From assembly GCA_051745835.1 (NCBI GenBank), contig JBNJEL010000096.1, forward strand, positions 1 to 6,753: DNA of 6,753 bases. Reading direction: 5' to 3'. Both the position numbers and the translations under genes were made by a program. Source of the stretch: JBNJEL01 sp051745835 (GTDB lineage: Bacteria; Bacillota; Halanaerobiia; Halobacteroidales; Acetohalobiaceae). Position 1 is the first letter of the stretch, and each line of letters starts with the position of its first letter. The notes beneath the pieces were generated by a model that was not told where the DNA came from, did no database searches, and saw only the letters and a list, made by a program, of their open reading frames with translations. Of the stretch, positions 1 to 6,097 are shown in pieces.

Positions 1-588
1 ACTTTGATCCTCTTCATCATAGATTGGAATCTCATACTTATCAATTAAATCAATCGTCTCTCTGACGATGCGGTTTATTAATTGGTGCTGAATCATACAG
101 TCACGAGTATCAATTATCTGGTGAGTACCAGCAGCATAGAAACCGGTAACTACCTCATCTTCACTATTCAGCCCCACCGGAAACTGTGCTTTATTACGGT
201 AGAAGTAAGGATGTTCCATGGGGATTACCGGCTGAACCTCAACCTCTAAATCGCCAATTCGTTCTAGATTATCAGCTACCATATCACGTTTATACTCTAA
301 CTCTGCCTGATAGTCAATCTGTTGGAGCTGACAGCCGCCACACTCTAGACTAATCTGACACTTACTCTCTATGCGTTCTGCGCCGGATTCCAGCACTTCT
401 ATAATCTGACCGCGACCATAATTCTGCTTCAATTCTATAATCTCAATCTGTACACGATCGCCAGGTACACCCTGCGGTACAAAGATAGCAAAGCCGTCCT
501 TTCTCCCGACAGCATCACCGCCATACGCTAAATCATCTAACTCAATAATTACTTCTTCGCCTAAACTGACTGGTTGTCCATCTGCCAC
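1..588 (-). CDS. rlmD: 23S rRNA (uracil-5-)-methyltransferase, RlmD/RumA type (N-terminal part, runs off left edge)
   Basis: This gene encodes an SAM-dependent enzyme that makes 5-methyluridine in 23S rRNA (U1939 in E. coli numbering). Reading the minus strand gives 196 residues. Residues about 8-68 are a TRAM RNA-binding domain containing LAYGGDAVGR (20-29) and PQGVPGDRV (38-46). Next come the Fe-S cluster cysteines Cys77, Cys83 and Cys86 (C-x5-CGGC) and Cys164 (RDC), with the family motif FYRNKAQFPVG (129-139) between them. The start is GTG at 588-586: an in-frame TAG at 594-592 rules out anything upstream, and AAGGAGG (598-604) sits 9 bases away. The SAM-binding and catalytic half lies outside the window, so family length cannot be compared. 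It starts 18 bases after the amidohydrolase stop, so co-transcription is likely. Gram-positive homologues (RlmCD type) may modify two sites, so the exact target uridine is uncertain; the family call is firm. Confidence 0.93.
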   Translation of the reverse strand, partial: MADGQPVSLGEEVIIELDDLAYGGDAVGRKDGFAIFVPQGVPGDRVQIEIIELKQNYGRGQIIEVLESGAERIESKCQISLECGGCQLQQIDYQAELEYKRDMVADNLERIGDLEVEVQPVIPMEHPYFYRNKAQFPVGLNSEDEVVTGFYAAGTHQIIDTRDCMIQHQLINRIVRETIDLIDKYEIPIYDEEDQS

Positions 589-606
589 TTCCTATCGCCT
601 CCTTCG

Positions 607-1407
607 TTACTCTTTACCTACTTCTGCTAATAGCCGTTGACCATTCCGACTTAATATCTTAACCCGTTCTGGCAAAGTTAAATCTAGTTGAGAGATCCGC
701 TGTAAAGCATCTAATGGAGTATGAAGCGGATAATCTGAACCAAAGAGCACTCGATCTACTCCATGTTCTTTAATCATTGCTGTAACTTCCTGAGGCGTTA
801 AGTAATCTAAAGTGCTAGATGTATCCAAATAAAGATCCCTGCCGATCAGATGTTCTCTCGCCTCTTGCCACATATGATGTCCACCTAAATGGGCAGCAAT
901 GACTTTTAAATTAGGAAAGTCGGAGATTATCTGCGCTAATTTATTAGGATTACTATAGTCTATGATATATCTATCTCTATCATCCCCAATATGAAATAAA
1001 ACTAAGAAGTCCTCACTAATCGCTTCATAAAGCTGGTAAGCTTTTTCGGAAGTGATGTCGAAACGTTGCAGTTCCGGATGAAGCTTAATTCCTCTAATTC
1101 CTGCTTCCTTTAATCTAATCAGCTCTGATTTAAATTTAGCAAAGTCCGGATGAATCGTACCAAATCTGACCAGTTGGGGATTATTAATCTCTAATAACCA
1201 ATTATTAAGTTCCGGCACCTGCTCCGGCGAAACAGCTGCAATATGAAGTGCAGCACGATATAAGTCAGCCCGCTCTAACTCACTTTCCAGTTCGGATAAT
1301 AAGCCCTGCTGCTCTATCTCTAAATTATAATGTGTCTCTAACTTCTCAATAGCTTTCTCAGCTTGCTCTTCGGGAAAAGCATGAGTATGAAAGTCTATAA
1401 GCTTCAT
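607..1407 (-). CDS. Amidohydrolase-family (amidohydrolase 2 type) metal-dependent hydrolase
   Basis: This is a 266-residue cytoplasmic TIM-barrel protein of the amidohydrolase superfamily, close to the 'amidohydrolase 2' (PF04909-like) branch, which includes hydrolases and decarboxylases. The expected metal and active-site landmarks occur in order. They are His7 and His9 (DFHTHAFPEE, 5-14), GIKLHPELQ (106-114, His110), LFHIGDD with His139, AAHLGG with His173, and LFGSDYPLHTP (221-231) with the C-terminal barrel aspartate Asp225. There is no signal peptide or membrane segment. The ATG at 1407-1405 has an AAAGGGG ribosome site at 1414-1420. The gene lies downstream of a terminator and 18 bases before rlmD, so the two probably form an operon. 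That context does not point to a substrate, and none can be assigned from sequence. Family membership is secure; the reaction is unknown. Confidence 0.85.
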   Translation of the reverse strand: MKLIDFHTHAFPEEQAEKAIEKLETHYNLEIEQQGLLSELESELERADLYRAALHIAAVSPEQVPELNNWLLEINNPQLVRFGTIHPDFAKFKSELIRLKEAGIRGIKLHPELQRFDITSEKAYQLYEAISEDFLVLFHIGDDRDRYIIDYSNPNKLAQIISDFPNLKVIAAHLGGHHMWQEAREHLIGRDLYLDTSSTLDYLTPQEVTAMIKEHGVDRVLFGSDYPLHTPLDALQRISQLDLTLPERVKILSRNGQRLLAEVGKE

Positions 1408-1428
1408 TGTTAACCCCTTTCTGCTACT

Positions 1429-1456
1429 TATATAGTTAATCTTAATTATTCAATAA
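1429..1456 (-). promoter_or_regulatory. Weak candidate promoter for the amidohydrolase-rlmD operon
   Basis: Between the terminator and the amidohydrolase start, the minus strand has TATATA at 1429-1434 as a possible -10. The upstream AT-rich sequence includes TTGAAT (1448-1453, spacer only 13) and TTATTG (1451-1456, spacer 16, poor match). A perfect 6-1-6 palindrome ATTATT-C-AATAAT (1445-1457) overlaps the -35 area. A promoter is expected here because of the terminator upstream, but no hexamer pair fits well. Confidence 0.25.
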
Positions 1457-1462
1457 TCTACT

Positions 1463-1504
1463 AAAAATAATAAACACTACCCAACAATTAATGCCAGGTA
1501 GTGT
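1463..1504 (-). terminator. Rho-independent terminator after the dehydrogenase gene
   Basis: Read on the minus strand, ACACTACC (1504-1497) pairs perfectly with GGTAGTGT (1481-1474) across a 15-base loop. A T-rich tract (TTATTATTTTT, about 1473-1463) follows. It begins 19 bases beyond the dehydrogenase stop, so it should end the synthase-dehydrogenase transcript. The 8-bp stem and interrupted T run suggest moderate strength, so some read-through into the amidohydrolase gene is possible. Confidence 0.75.
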
Positions 1505-1522
1505 AATTATCACTGGGTTAGA

Positions 1523-2518
1523 TTATAATTTGCTTATAATCGCCTCGGTAATTTCAGTTGTACTTGCCTGACCGCCTAAATCTCCAGTTAAAGTCTCTCC
1601 TTCAGCTAAGACTTCGGCTACTGCTGCTTCAATTCTATCTGCTGCTTTCGCTTCACCGATATGACGCAGCATTAGAACTCCTGATAAGAGCAGTGCGATT
1701 GGATTAGCCTTATTTTCGCCTGCAATATCCGGAGCACTACCGTGCACAGCTTCAAAGACAGCAATCTCATCACCGATATTAGCGCCCGGTGTTAAGCCTA
1801 GACCGCCGATTAAACCTGCACCAAGGTCAGATACTACATCACCATAAAGATTCGGCAGTACTAAGACATCATACTCTTCTGGATACTGCACTAACTGCAT
1901 ACACATATTATCCACAATTCGATCGTTAAATTCAATCTCTGGATAATCTTTAGCTACTTCTTGAGCAGCTTCTAAGAATAAGCCGTCACTTAACTTCATA
2001 ATATTTGCCTTATGCACTGCTGTAACTGTCTGACGACCTTCCCGCTTAGCATATTCAAAAGCAGCCCGCGCAATCTTCTCTGATGCCTGACGCGTAATTA
2101 CCTTAATACTCTCTGCAGCATCATCACCTACTTTATGTTCAATTCCAGCATAAAGTCCTTCTGTGTTTTCACGGAAGACCACAAAGTCGATATCTGCAAA
2201 CTTAGTTGGTGCTCCCGAGAAGGACTTAACAGGACGTAAGTTCGTATATAGATCTAACTTCTTTCTAATTGCTACATTGACACTACGAAATCCACTGCCT
2301 ACCGGAGTAGTAATTGGTCCTTTCAATGCTACCTTATTCTTACGAATTGTCTCTAATACTTCCTCGGGTAGAGGTGTGCCGTACTCATCCATTACTCCTG
2401 CACCAGCGTTGACTTCTTCCCACTCAATCTCGACACCGCTAGCTGCAATTACCTTCTGTACTGCTTTAGAAACTTCCGGACCAATCCCATCTCCCGGAAT
2501 TAAAGTTATTCGATGCAT
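1523..2518 (-). CDS. NAD-dependent isocitrate/isopropylmalate dehydrogenase family protein (probable isocitrate dehydrogenase)
   Basis: This 331-residue beta-decarboxylating dehydrogenase oxidises a 2-hydroxy tricarboxylic acid to a 2-oxoacid plus CO2. Its length is normal for the short NAD-type branch. Visible motifs are LIPGDGIGPE (6-15), substrate-binding RSVNVAIRKKLDLY (78-91) with Ser79, Asn81 and Arg85, Arg95, FRENTEGLYAG (115-125) with Arg116 and catalytic Tyr123, and Lys170. The metal aspartates are Asp203, Asp227 and Asp231, within the family signature NLYGDVVSDLGAGLIGG (223-239). HGSAPDIAG (259-267) carries Asp264, the NAD-type residue where NADP enzymes have Lys-Tyr. The Ser-x-Asn pair matches isocitrate dehydrogenases (Ser113/Asn115 in E. 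coli) better than isopropylmalate enzymes. Homoisocitrate dehydrogenase remains possible because a homocitrate synthase-type gene lies 27 bases upstream. The start is ATG with GAGGAGG at 2527-2533, 8 bases away. It is the last gene of its operon. Confidence 0.88.
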   Translation of the reverse strand: MHRITLIPGDGIGPEVSKAVQKVIAASGVEIEWEEVNAGAGVMDEYGTPLPEEVLETIRKNKVALKGPITTPVGSGFRSVNVAIRKKLDLYTNLRPVKSFSGAPTKFADIDFVVFRENTEGLYAGIEHKVGDDAAESIKVITRQASEKIARAAFEYAKREGRQTVTAVHKANIMKLSDGLFLEAAQEVAKDYPEIEFNDRIVDNMCMQLVQYPEEYDVLVLPNLYGDVVSDLGAGLIGGLGLTPGANIGDEIAVFEAVHGSAPDIAGENKANPIALLLSGVLMLRHIGEAKAADRIEAAVAEVLAEGETLTGDLGGQASTTEITEAIISKL

Positions 2519-2545
2519 ATTAATCGCCTCCTCAACTATAATCTC

Positions 2546-3697
2546 CTATAAAGTACTTACCTGCTTCTCTTCACCGCGTTCTTCCTTATAATCATCATAG
2601 ATATACATTAACTCTTTATCGAATAGAGCTCGTTTAAATTCAACCGCTGCTTTTCTAACCCGCGGTAATAAATTTTCTGCTTCTTGGTCACTGAGCTTAA
2701 TTCCATACTCTTTAAACTTATTAATAATTGCTTTCTTACCGGAGTGCTTACCGATGACAATCTGACGCTGTAAACCGACTTCTTCTGGAGTAAAGACTTC
2801 ATAAGTAGATGCATTCTTTAAGACGCCATCCGTATGGATTCCGGACTCATGGGCAAACATATGAGTACCAACGATTGCTTTCCAAGCTGGTAGTTCACGT
2901 GCTGAAGCTCGTGCTACATACTCTGATAATTCTCTAAAGTCTTCCGTAGTAAAGTTCATCTCTACTTCATAAATATGTTTAAGTGCCATTACTACCTCTT
3001 CTAAAGCAGCATTACCAGCTCGCTCACCTAAGCCATTCACTGTAACGCCGACATGAGTAGCGCCTCCTTTAACTCCAGCTAAAGCATTAGCTGCTGCTAG
3101 TCCAAAGTCATTGTGCGTATGCATCTCAATATCGATTTCTACTTCATCAACAATATCCTGGACGCGATCACGAATTTCAAATGGTTCCATCACACCAATT
3201 GTATCACAGTATCTTAAGCGATCTGCTCCTGCCTCCTTAGCAGCCTTAGCAAACTTAATTAAGAAATCACGATCACTACGTGAAGCATCCTCAGCATTAA
3301 CAGAGACATAGAGATCATGCTTCTTCGCAAACTCTACCGCCTCAACCATATTAGATAGAACCCACTCTCGGTCACGCTGTAACTTATGTTCAATATGAAT
3401 ATCAGATGTAGAAATAGAGATTGCTACCGCATCAACACCACAATCTATAGATTCTTTGATATCGGAGATAACTGCTCTATTCCACGCCATAATACTCGCA
3501 TCTAAATCAGCATCAACAATAGATGTAATGGCATCCTTTTCATCGCCGCCCATTACCGGAATACCTACCTCAATTTGATCCACACCAATCTGATCTAATA
3601 ACTTAGCAATTCTAATCTTCTCTTGATTAGCAAAGACTACTCCTGCCGTCTGTTCCCCATCGCGCAAAGTTGTATCAACTATCTTAACACCCTTCAC
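2546..3697 (-). CDS. nifV: Homocitrate synthase, NifV type (possible Re-citrate synthase)
   Basis: This 383-residue acyltransferase of the HMG-CoA lyase/isopropylmalate synthase family condenses acetyl-CoA with a 2-oxoacid (2-oxoglutarate for homocitrate, or oxaloacetate for citrate). The N-terminal TIM barrel starts with DTTLRDGEQTAGV (8-20), with Arg12 and metal ligand Asp13. The other metal ligands are His193 and His195 in HTHNDFG (193-199) and Asn229 in NGLGERAGNAALEEV (221-235). The C-terminal subdomain has HESGIHTDGV (283-292). Length and motifs fit NifV-type enzymes; there is no C-terminal LeuA regulatory domain. The GTG start is set by an in-frame TAG at 3718-3716 and by alignment of the N-terminus to the family. 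It is the first gene of a two-gene operon with the dehydrogenase. No nif gene is visible, so the symbol marks the family, not a nitrogenase role; biosynthesis of 2-oxoglutarate or lysine is as plausible. Confidence 0.88.
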   Translation of the reverse strand: MKGVKIVDTTLRDGEQTAGVVFANQEKIRIAKLLDQIGVDQIEVGIPVMGGDEKDAITSIVDADLDASIMAWNRAVISDIKESIDCGVDAVAISISTSDIHIEHKLQRDREWVLSNMVEAVEFAKKHDLYVSVNAEDASRSDRDFLIKFAKAAKEAGADRLRYCDTIGVMEPFEIRDRVQDIVDEVEIDIEMHTHNDFGLAAANALAGVKGGATHVGVTVNGLGERAGNAALEEVVMALKHIYEVEMNFTTEDFRELSEYVARASARELPAWKAIVGTHMFAHESGIHTDGVLKNASTYEVFTPEEVGLQRQIVIGKHSGKKAIINKFKEYGIKLSDQEAENLLPRVRKAAVEFKRALFDKELMYIYDDYKEERGEEKQVSTL

Positions 3698-3710
3698 ATA
3701 AATCCCTTCC
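3694..3710 (-). promoter_or_regulatory. Ribosome binding site and overlapping ATG-TGA at the homocitrate synthase start
   Basis: On the minus strand GGAAGG (3710-3705) precedes the GTG start (3697-3695) by 7 bases. An out-of-frame ATG at 3699-3697 overlaps that GTG and is followed at once by TGA (3696-3694), a minimal start-stop pair. An in-frame TAG at 3718-3716 excludes a longer protein, so GTG is the first usable start. The ATG lies 5 bases from the same Shine-Dalgarno sequence and could compete for initiation. Confidence 0.6.
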
Positions 3711-3887
3711 TTCCTCTAATTTTTATACATTGAAACGAATAAACTTACAGACAAAATATAAAATAAAACTCTTTAATAATAGCCGCCAATCAAAAATTAC
3801 TAATAACTACTATTTATATCAATAGAAAACCTTAGCTTCAACTAGAAATAATTAAAAAAACATAGAACTCCTATTGTATAAATACAC
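3698..3887 (-). other. AT-rich 5' leader of about 190 bases before homocitrate synthase
   Basis: If transcription starts about 7 bases after the -10 box, the synthase mRNA has an untranslated leader of roughly 190 bases. I see no conserved T-box, lysine-riboswitch or other known element. It does hold small, weak structures. One is a mini-ORF ATG-TTT-TTT-TAA (3863-3852) with AGGAG (3872-3868). Another is a 5-bp hairpin overlapping that site, followed by seven T's. A third is an 8-bp stem with one G-U pair between AATAGTAG and CTATTATT, further down. There is no larger coding sequence. Confidence 0.45.
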
Positions 3888-3889
3888 AA
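3874..3889 (-). repeat. Near-palindrome at the predicted transcription start (operator or 5' hairpin)
   Basis: On the minus strand TTGTGT-ATTT-ATACAA reads as a 6-bp inverted repeat with one G-T wobble, spanning the predicted start of the synthase transcript. It could be an operator for a dimeric repressor or a short 5' mRNA hairpin. It recalls Rex sites (TTGTGAA-N4-TTCACAA), but the half-site spacing is two bases shorter and the inner bases differ, so I do not assign it to Rex. Confidence 0.35.
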
Positions 3890-3893
3890 CTAT

Positions 3894-3923
3894 ATTATAT
3901 AATTTAGCTCTTTAATTTGTCAA
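3894..3923 (-). promoter_or_regulatory. Consensus sigma-A promoter of the homocitrate synthase-dehydrogenase operon
   Basis: On the minus strand a perfect -35 TTGACA (3923-3918) is followed after 18 bases by a perfect -10 TATAAT (3899-3894). Both hexamers match the housekeeping consensus exactly, which is rare by chance even in AT-rich DNA. It lies just after the chemoreceptor terminator and faces the synthase gene. The predicted transcription start is near 3887. Such a strong core promoter often depends on repression or leader control. Confidence 0.85.
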
Positions 3924-3943
3924 ATCTTATTTTTACTATTGAT

Positions 3944-3979
3944 AAAGAAAAGAGTCCCACTCTCATTAAGAGTAGGACT
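3944..3979 (-). terminator. Rho-independent terminator of the chemoreceptor gene
   Basis: On the minus strand AGTCCTACTCT (3979-3969) pairs with AGAGTGGGACT (3963-3953) around the loop TAATG. This gives an 11-bp stem with a single T-G wobble, followed by CTTTTCTTT. It starts 20 bases past the chemoreceptor stop codon. It isolates the chemoreceptor gene from the synthase operon, whose promoter starts about 21 bases further on. Confidence 0.9.
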
Positions 3980-3999
3980 TTATAACTAATCTATCTTTT

Positions 4000-5928
4000 T
4001 TAAACTTTGAACCTATCGGTTAACTTTTGTAACTTTTCAGCCATAGCTGCTAGCTCTTGGGAAGAATCACTAATCTCATGTGACATACTACCAATATCCT
4101 GAGATGAAGACCTTAACTGCTCACTATGTTCTGCTAAATCCTGTGTTGCAGTAGCGGTCTGCTCTATCTGTTCAGCTGTACTATCACTAGATTTTTTAAT
4201 CTCAGAAAAAACATCACCGGTCTCTTGAGCAATCTCTTCTCCCTCTTTAGCTATATCCTGTACTTCTTTAACTGACTTAAGCCCACTTTCAGACCTTTGC
4301 TGTGTCTCGTCAATTAGGTTGGTAATCTTATTAGTAGCCGCAGCTGTATCTTCAGCTAAACCTCTAATCTCTTCGGCTACTACGGCAAATCCTTGGCCAT
4401 GTTCTCCCGCTCTAGCTGCTTCAATGGCAGCATTTAAGGCTAACAGATTAGTCTGGTCAGCAATATCAGTAATTAATTCTACAATCTGACCAATCTCCTG
4501 TGAATTATCATCTAAAGAATTAATAACTTCTACTGTCTCATTAATGGTATAATTAATTTTTTTAATAATACCTACAGTCTCATTAATATTATCACTACCG
4601 ACTTGAGTCTGAGAATTCGACTCCTCAGCAAAACTTGTTACCTCCTCGGCACTAGCAGAAACCTCTTCTATGCTAGCTGATATATTCTCGATTAACTGAT
4701 TATTCTCTTCAATTGTAGCATCTCCTTCTTCAGCACTAGCCGATAATTCTTCACTATAAGCCGATAAAGACTCAATATTATCCTTAACATCAATAATTAC
4801 ATTTCTTAGACTTCGCTTATTCTCATTAATTGCTCGTGCCATCTGACCTATCTCATCTTCAGACTCTATCTCAATCTCATAGGTTAAATCATTATTACCT
4901 AATTCTTCAATAAAGTTAGCTAAAGGATTAGTGACTAACTTAGAAATAGAGCTCCAACAGATAAAGATAGCGATAATAATTACTGCCACTAATAGAATCA
5001 ACATACTTCTTAATAATTTATGTACCGGAGTTAAAACTTCCTTTCTATCTATCTCTGCTAATAAAGCCCAATTATGACCTTCAATTTTAACAGGTGTATA
5101 GGCACTAAATACCTCTTGGCCTCGATAATCACTTACCACCTCTTCGCCGGACTTACCTTCTAAAGCTAACTTTACAGCTTCAGTATCAACCTTTCTCTGT
5201 AAAATAGTACTCTCTTCACTAAATCTAGAATCTGTTCTCATTAATTTATCTTGACCAACTAAGTAACTCTCGCCACTCTTGCCCATCCCTGAATTCTGCT
5301 GCATAATATCATTAATCTGGCTATTTGATAACTGTAAGACTACTACCCCAATCAACTGATTATTGCTTTTAACAGGAGCTCCAATAAATGCTGCAGGTTC
5401 TTCACTAGGCTCATATACACTAAAATCAGTTAAAGATAACTTAGATTTGCTAGCTCGATAAGCCCTAGCTAATCCTGTATCACTATACTTTCCATTAACT
5501 AAATTCGTGCCTAAATCGGCTTCTTTAGCCACAGTATAGATAACATTACCCGATTTATCTATTAAGAATAGGTCATAATAGCCTCTAGTCTCTATATATT
5601 CACTCAATAGATCTTGATACTCTTCTTCTATTTTCAAATATTGATTACTATTTAATCCCTCTTGATAGGCTTGAGTAAATTTAGATAGAGCAGTTTTAGT
5701 GGAGGGATATTTAGATAATAGATTAGTAGATACTCTCTTCCAGTGAAAATGATCTTTGATTCTATCTTCTTTAATATCTCTAATCGACTCTAACTGTTTT
5801 TTAGACTGTTCAATTAAGAGATTAGAAGCTGAATAATAAGATAATAAGGTTAACAGACCTATGCCAACTACAACAATAATAATAAATAAAGCATTTAATT
5901 TAAGACCAATACTCCAATCTTTGTTCAT
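4000..5928 (-). CDS. Methyl-accepting chemotaxis protein with Cache-like periplasmic sensor, HAMP and MCP signalling domains
   Basis: This is a 642-residue membrane chemoreceptor that senses an external signal and controls the CheA-CheW kinase array. Residues 1-10 are cytoplasmic and TM1 is about 11-33. An extracellular sensor spans about 34-306 and resembles a double Cache fold, with LFLIDKSGNVIY (120-131) and MGKSGESYLVGQDKLMRTD (215-233). TM2 is about 308-327, and HAMP about 328-380 with Pro335 and DEIGQMARAIN (358-368). A long coiled-coil MCP domain follows. Its conserved hairpin tip covers 478-528 and includes DQTNLLALNAAIEAARAGEHG (491-511) and GFAVVAEEIRGLAED (513-527). Glu-Glu and Glu-Gln pairs in the helices are possible methylation sites. 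There is no C-terminal CheR-tethering pentapeptide. The start is ATG with AAAGGAG (5942-5936), 7 bases away. The gene stands alone with its own terminator. The ligand cannot be predicted. Confidence 0.95.
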   Translation of the reverse strand: MNKDWSIGLKLNALFIIIVVVGIGLLTLLSYYSASNLLIEQSKKQLESIRDIKEDRIKDHFHWKRVSTNLLSKYPSTKTALSKFTQAYQEGLNSNQYLKIEEEYQDLLSEYIETRGYYDLFLIDKSGNVIYTVAKEADLGTNLVNGKYSDTGLARAYRASKSKLSLTDFSVYEPSEEPAAFIGAPVKSNNQLIGVVVLQLSNSQINDIMQQNSGMGKSGESYLVGQDKLMRTDSRFSEESTILQRKVDTEAVKLALEGKSGEEVVSDYRGQEVFSAYTPVKIEGHNWALLAEIDRKEVLTPVHKLLRSMLILLVAVIIIAIFICWSSISKLVTNPLANFIEELGNNDLTYEIEIESEDEIGQMARAINENKRSLRNVIIDVKDNIESLSAYSEELSASAEEGDATIEENNQLIENISASIEEVSASAEEVTSFAEESNSQTQVGSDNINETVGIIKKINYTINETVEVINSLDDNSQEIGQIVELITDIADQTNLLALNAAIEAARAGEHGQGFAVVAEEIRGLAEDTAAATNKITNLIDETQQRSESGLKSVKEVQDIAKEGEEIAQETGDVFSEIKKSSDSTAEQIEQTATATQDLAEHSEQLRSSSQDIGSMSHEISDSSQELAAMAEKLQKLTDRFKV

Positions 5929-5986
5929 AATTACTCTCCTTTAATTAAATTTTAGTTCTCCCTTAGAAAGAATCTATATAAGTATA
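5929..5986 (-). promoter_or_regulatory. Short 5' region of the chemoreceptor gene with possible -10 boxes
   Basis: Only about 58 bases lie between the chemoreceptor ATG and the inferred end of the insertion sequence. On the minus strand TATACT (5986-5981) and TATATA (5980-5975) could be -10 boxes, but no good -35 sits at 16-18 bases. Any -35 would fall inside the insertion sequence end. I see no flagellar sigma-28 (TAAA-N15-GCCGATAA) match. Confidence 0.2.
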
Positions 5987-6018
5987 GGTTGTTGAATAAC
6001 TAAAATTTCCAATTAAAT

Positions 6019-6047
6019 ATGAAAAAGTCGCCCTTTTCTGGTATCAT
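6019..6047 (+). promoter_or_regulatory. Candidate internal promoter of the transposase
   Basis: ATGAAA (6019-6024, 4 of 6 to TTGACA) and TATCAT (6042-6047, 5 of 6 to TATAAT) are 17 bases apart and face the transposase. Transcription would begin near 6054, just after the left arms of both inverted repeats. An alternative pair further upstream, TTGAAT (5992-5997) with TAAATA (6014-6019), is weaker in its -10. Confidence 0.4.
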
Positions 6048-6089
6048 GTTAAGAGCCAAAACAAAACAATAAACCAGAAAGGACGACTT
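6025..6089 (+). repeat. Inverted repeat A/A' covering the transposase Shine-Dalgarno sequence
   Basis: The 18-base left arm at 6025-6042 is the reverse complement of the 17-base right arm at 6073-6089, apart from one mismatch and one extra T. The loop is 30 bases. The right arm contains the Shine-Dalgarno AAAGGA (6078-6083). In an mRNA carrying both arms the ribosome site would therefore be buried in a stem of about 16 pairs. Confidence 0.85.
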
Positions 6090-6097
6090 AACATGAT
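6043..6097 (+). repeat. Inverted repeat B/B' covering the transposase start codon
   Basis: ATCATGTTAAG (6043-6053) and CTTAACATGAT (6087-6097) are exact 11-base reverse complements. The right arm contains the transposase ATG (6093-6095) and shares CTT (6087-6089) with arm A'. The left arm directly follows arm A. The order A-B-A'-B' means the two stems interlock (pseudoknot topology) or act as alternatives. Confidence 0.85.

Noticed and set aside
2163..2591. 142-residue plus-strand open frame
   Set aside because: It is antisense to the dehydrogenase gene and the end of the synthase gene, with no ribosome site or recognisable motif. It is a shadow of strongly supported genes.
2608..3311. Small open frames of 66-68 residues within the synthase region
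   Set aside because: They overlap the homocitrate synthase in other frames and show the low-complexity composition expected of shadow frames.
3874..3889. Rex operator
   Set aside because: The Rex consensus has 18 bases with four between half-sites. This repeat spans 16 bases and its inner bases differ, so I keep it as an unassigned palindrome.
6021..6089. Minus-strand terminator using the A/A' hairpin
   Set aside because: The stem is followed by only about three further T's before a C on the minus strand, and the loop is 30 bases. A role at the mRNA level fits better.
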